A DNA stretch of 37,252 bases from Chara braunii (Eukaryota; Streptophyta; Charophyceae; Charales; Characeae): positions 1,369,944 to 1,407,195 of the forward strand of contig BFEA01000013.1 of the NCBI GenBank assembly GCA_003427395.1, in the 5' to 3' direction. The translations under genes were made by a program, and so were the position numbers. Positions 36,593 through 37,252 of the stretch are shown piece after piece. The notes beneath the pieces were generated by a model that saw only the letters and a list, made by a program, of their open reading frames with translations, was not told the origin of the DNA and made no database searches. Position 1 is the stretch's first letter, and each line of letters begins with the position of its first letter.

Positions 36593-37252
36593 ATGGATGA
36601 CTATCCGATGTTCTCCCTCTGGGGGACCCTCTGGCGTCTCCTCTTTCCTCTGGGCTTTTGGCCCGCTCTCACGTGTAGAGTAGGGCCCACTCACGGTGGG
36701 ACTTCCACCACCCCCTACACGAAGGAGGAGGAGGAGAAGATGGCCGCCATTCTGCAGGAGAAGAAGGAGAAGAAGGAGGCCAAGAAGAAGGCCTTGAAGG
36801 AGGAGCAGGCGGCCAAACTGAAGAAGATAGAGGAAGAAATGGCCAAAGAAAAAGAGAGGTTGAAAAAGGAAGAAGAAGAGAAGNTGAAGGAGGTGGATGA
36901 AGAAGAGGAAGGACCGCCACTGCAAAGGAGTAGTGGGCAGCCCAGTAGTAATACCGGTGGAGACCTAGAGAAGAGGATATCTGAATGGGTTGCCAACCTG
37001 ACTGTGGGAGAAGAGGAAGAGGTTAGTATGTACATCCCGCAGGATCAGCAAGAAGCCGCCATGAAGGCTTGGGAGGCAGAGAAAGACCCTCTGAAACGTC
37101 AAGCGTTGGAAAACGAGAAGAGGATGGAATGGAAATTAGCGGTGATGCGGGAGGAGAAGAGGAGAATTGACAAGGCAGCGGAGGCGGCAGAGGCCTTAGA
37201 GGAAGTGAAGAATATAGAGGCGCAATTAGCCGCCCAGCCCGATCTCCCGAAT
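36593..37252 (+). CDS. gag: Element F gag, N-terminal part, open to the window end
   Basis: ATG 36593 opens 220 codons without a stop; the frame leaves the window. It begins MDDYPMFSLWGTLWRLLFPL, a hydrophobic segment, then a short linker and a Glu/Lys/Ala coiled coil (KEEEEKMAAILQEKKEKKEA, then KKIEEEMAKEKERLKKEEEE), an acidic linker, KRISEWVANLTVGEEEE, and a second coil (EKRMEWKLAVMREEKRRIDK). The same start and coil layout are found in D and E gag, where they are broken. This is the only undamaged gag start here, so F may be younger. Codon 98 contains one N (36884). Confidence 0.82.
   Translation, partial: MDDYPMFSLWGTLWRLLFPLGFWPALTCRVGPTHGGTSTTPYTKEEEEKMAAILQEKKEKKEAKKKALKEEQAAKLKKIEEEMAKEKERLKKEEEEKXKEVDEEEEGPPLQRSSGQPSSNTGGDLEKRISEWVANLTVGEEEEVSMYIPQDQQEAAMKAWEAEKDPLKRQALENEKRMEWKLAVMREEKRRIDKAAEAAEALEEVKNIEAQLAAQPDLPN

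Overview
This is a piece of a large, repeat-rich eukaryotic nuclear genome, built almost wholly from decayed Ty3/gypsy-type LTR retrotransposons. The initiator-Met-type primer binding sites, chromodomain-like integrase tails and TTGACC (W-box-like) arrays suggest the green lineage; a charophyte alga such as Chara is my guess from the style of the elements, not something the window proves. No intact host gene is visible; one possible host exon lies near 32.2-32.3 kb.

Layout. 1-560: leader-like and low-complexity sequence. 563-1633: degenerate antisense LTR/leader of element A. 1778-3075: minus-strand integrase remnant of A, joined head to head at about 3075 to the plus-strand pol of element B. 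3075-5534: B (reverse transcriptase, RNase H, integrase, chromodomain-like tail). 5535-16219: one LTR (LTR1) split by nested element C (6553-16162). LTR1 follows B's pol and precedes the primer binding site, gag and pol of element D (16220-22445), so B and D form an LTR-sharing tandem. 22446-31643: D's 3' LTR (LTR2), split by nested element E (23127-31261). C carries a LINE-like insert (11986-12840) and an assembly gap (14987-15556); D carries a MITE-like insert; E has lost its gag end, nucleocapsid and protease to an 870-bp block of fold-back repeats. 31644-37252: direct repeats, a possible host exon, LTR G with its PBS, LTR-like region H, a TTGACC cluster, and the leader and open gag of element F, cut by the window end.

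Working logic. Each element follows LTR, tRNA primer site, leader, gag (coiled coil, capsid, CCHC knuckle), protease, reverse transcriptase, RNase H, integrase, LTR. In C and D, pol lies in the -1 frame to gag, and both have a slippery heptamer followed by a stem-loop over the gag stop. All five integrases have lost an essential residue or the HHCC finger, each by a different lesion, so none of these copies looks able to move by itself.

Most notable: a roughly 96-nt three-way-junction RNA fold with covarying stems in the leaders of C and F; candidate -1 frameshift sites in C and D; an LTR promoter layout with a TATA-like box 156-167 nt before a GCCATAGC motif; a Gag with a hydrophobic MDDYPM leader ahead of a charged coiled coil; and in-frame stops that are nearly all TAG/TAA in element C.
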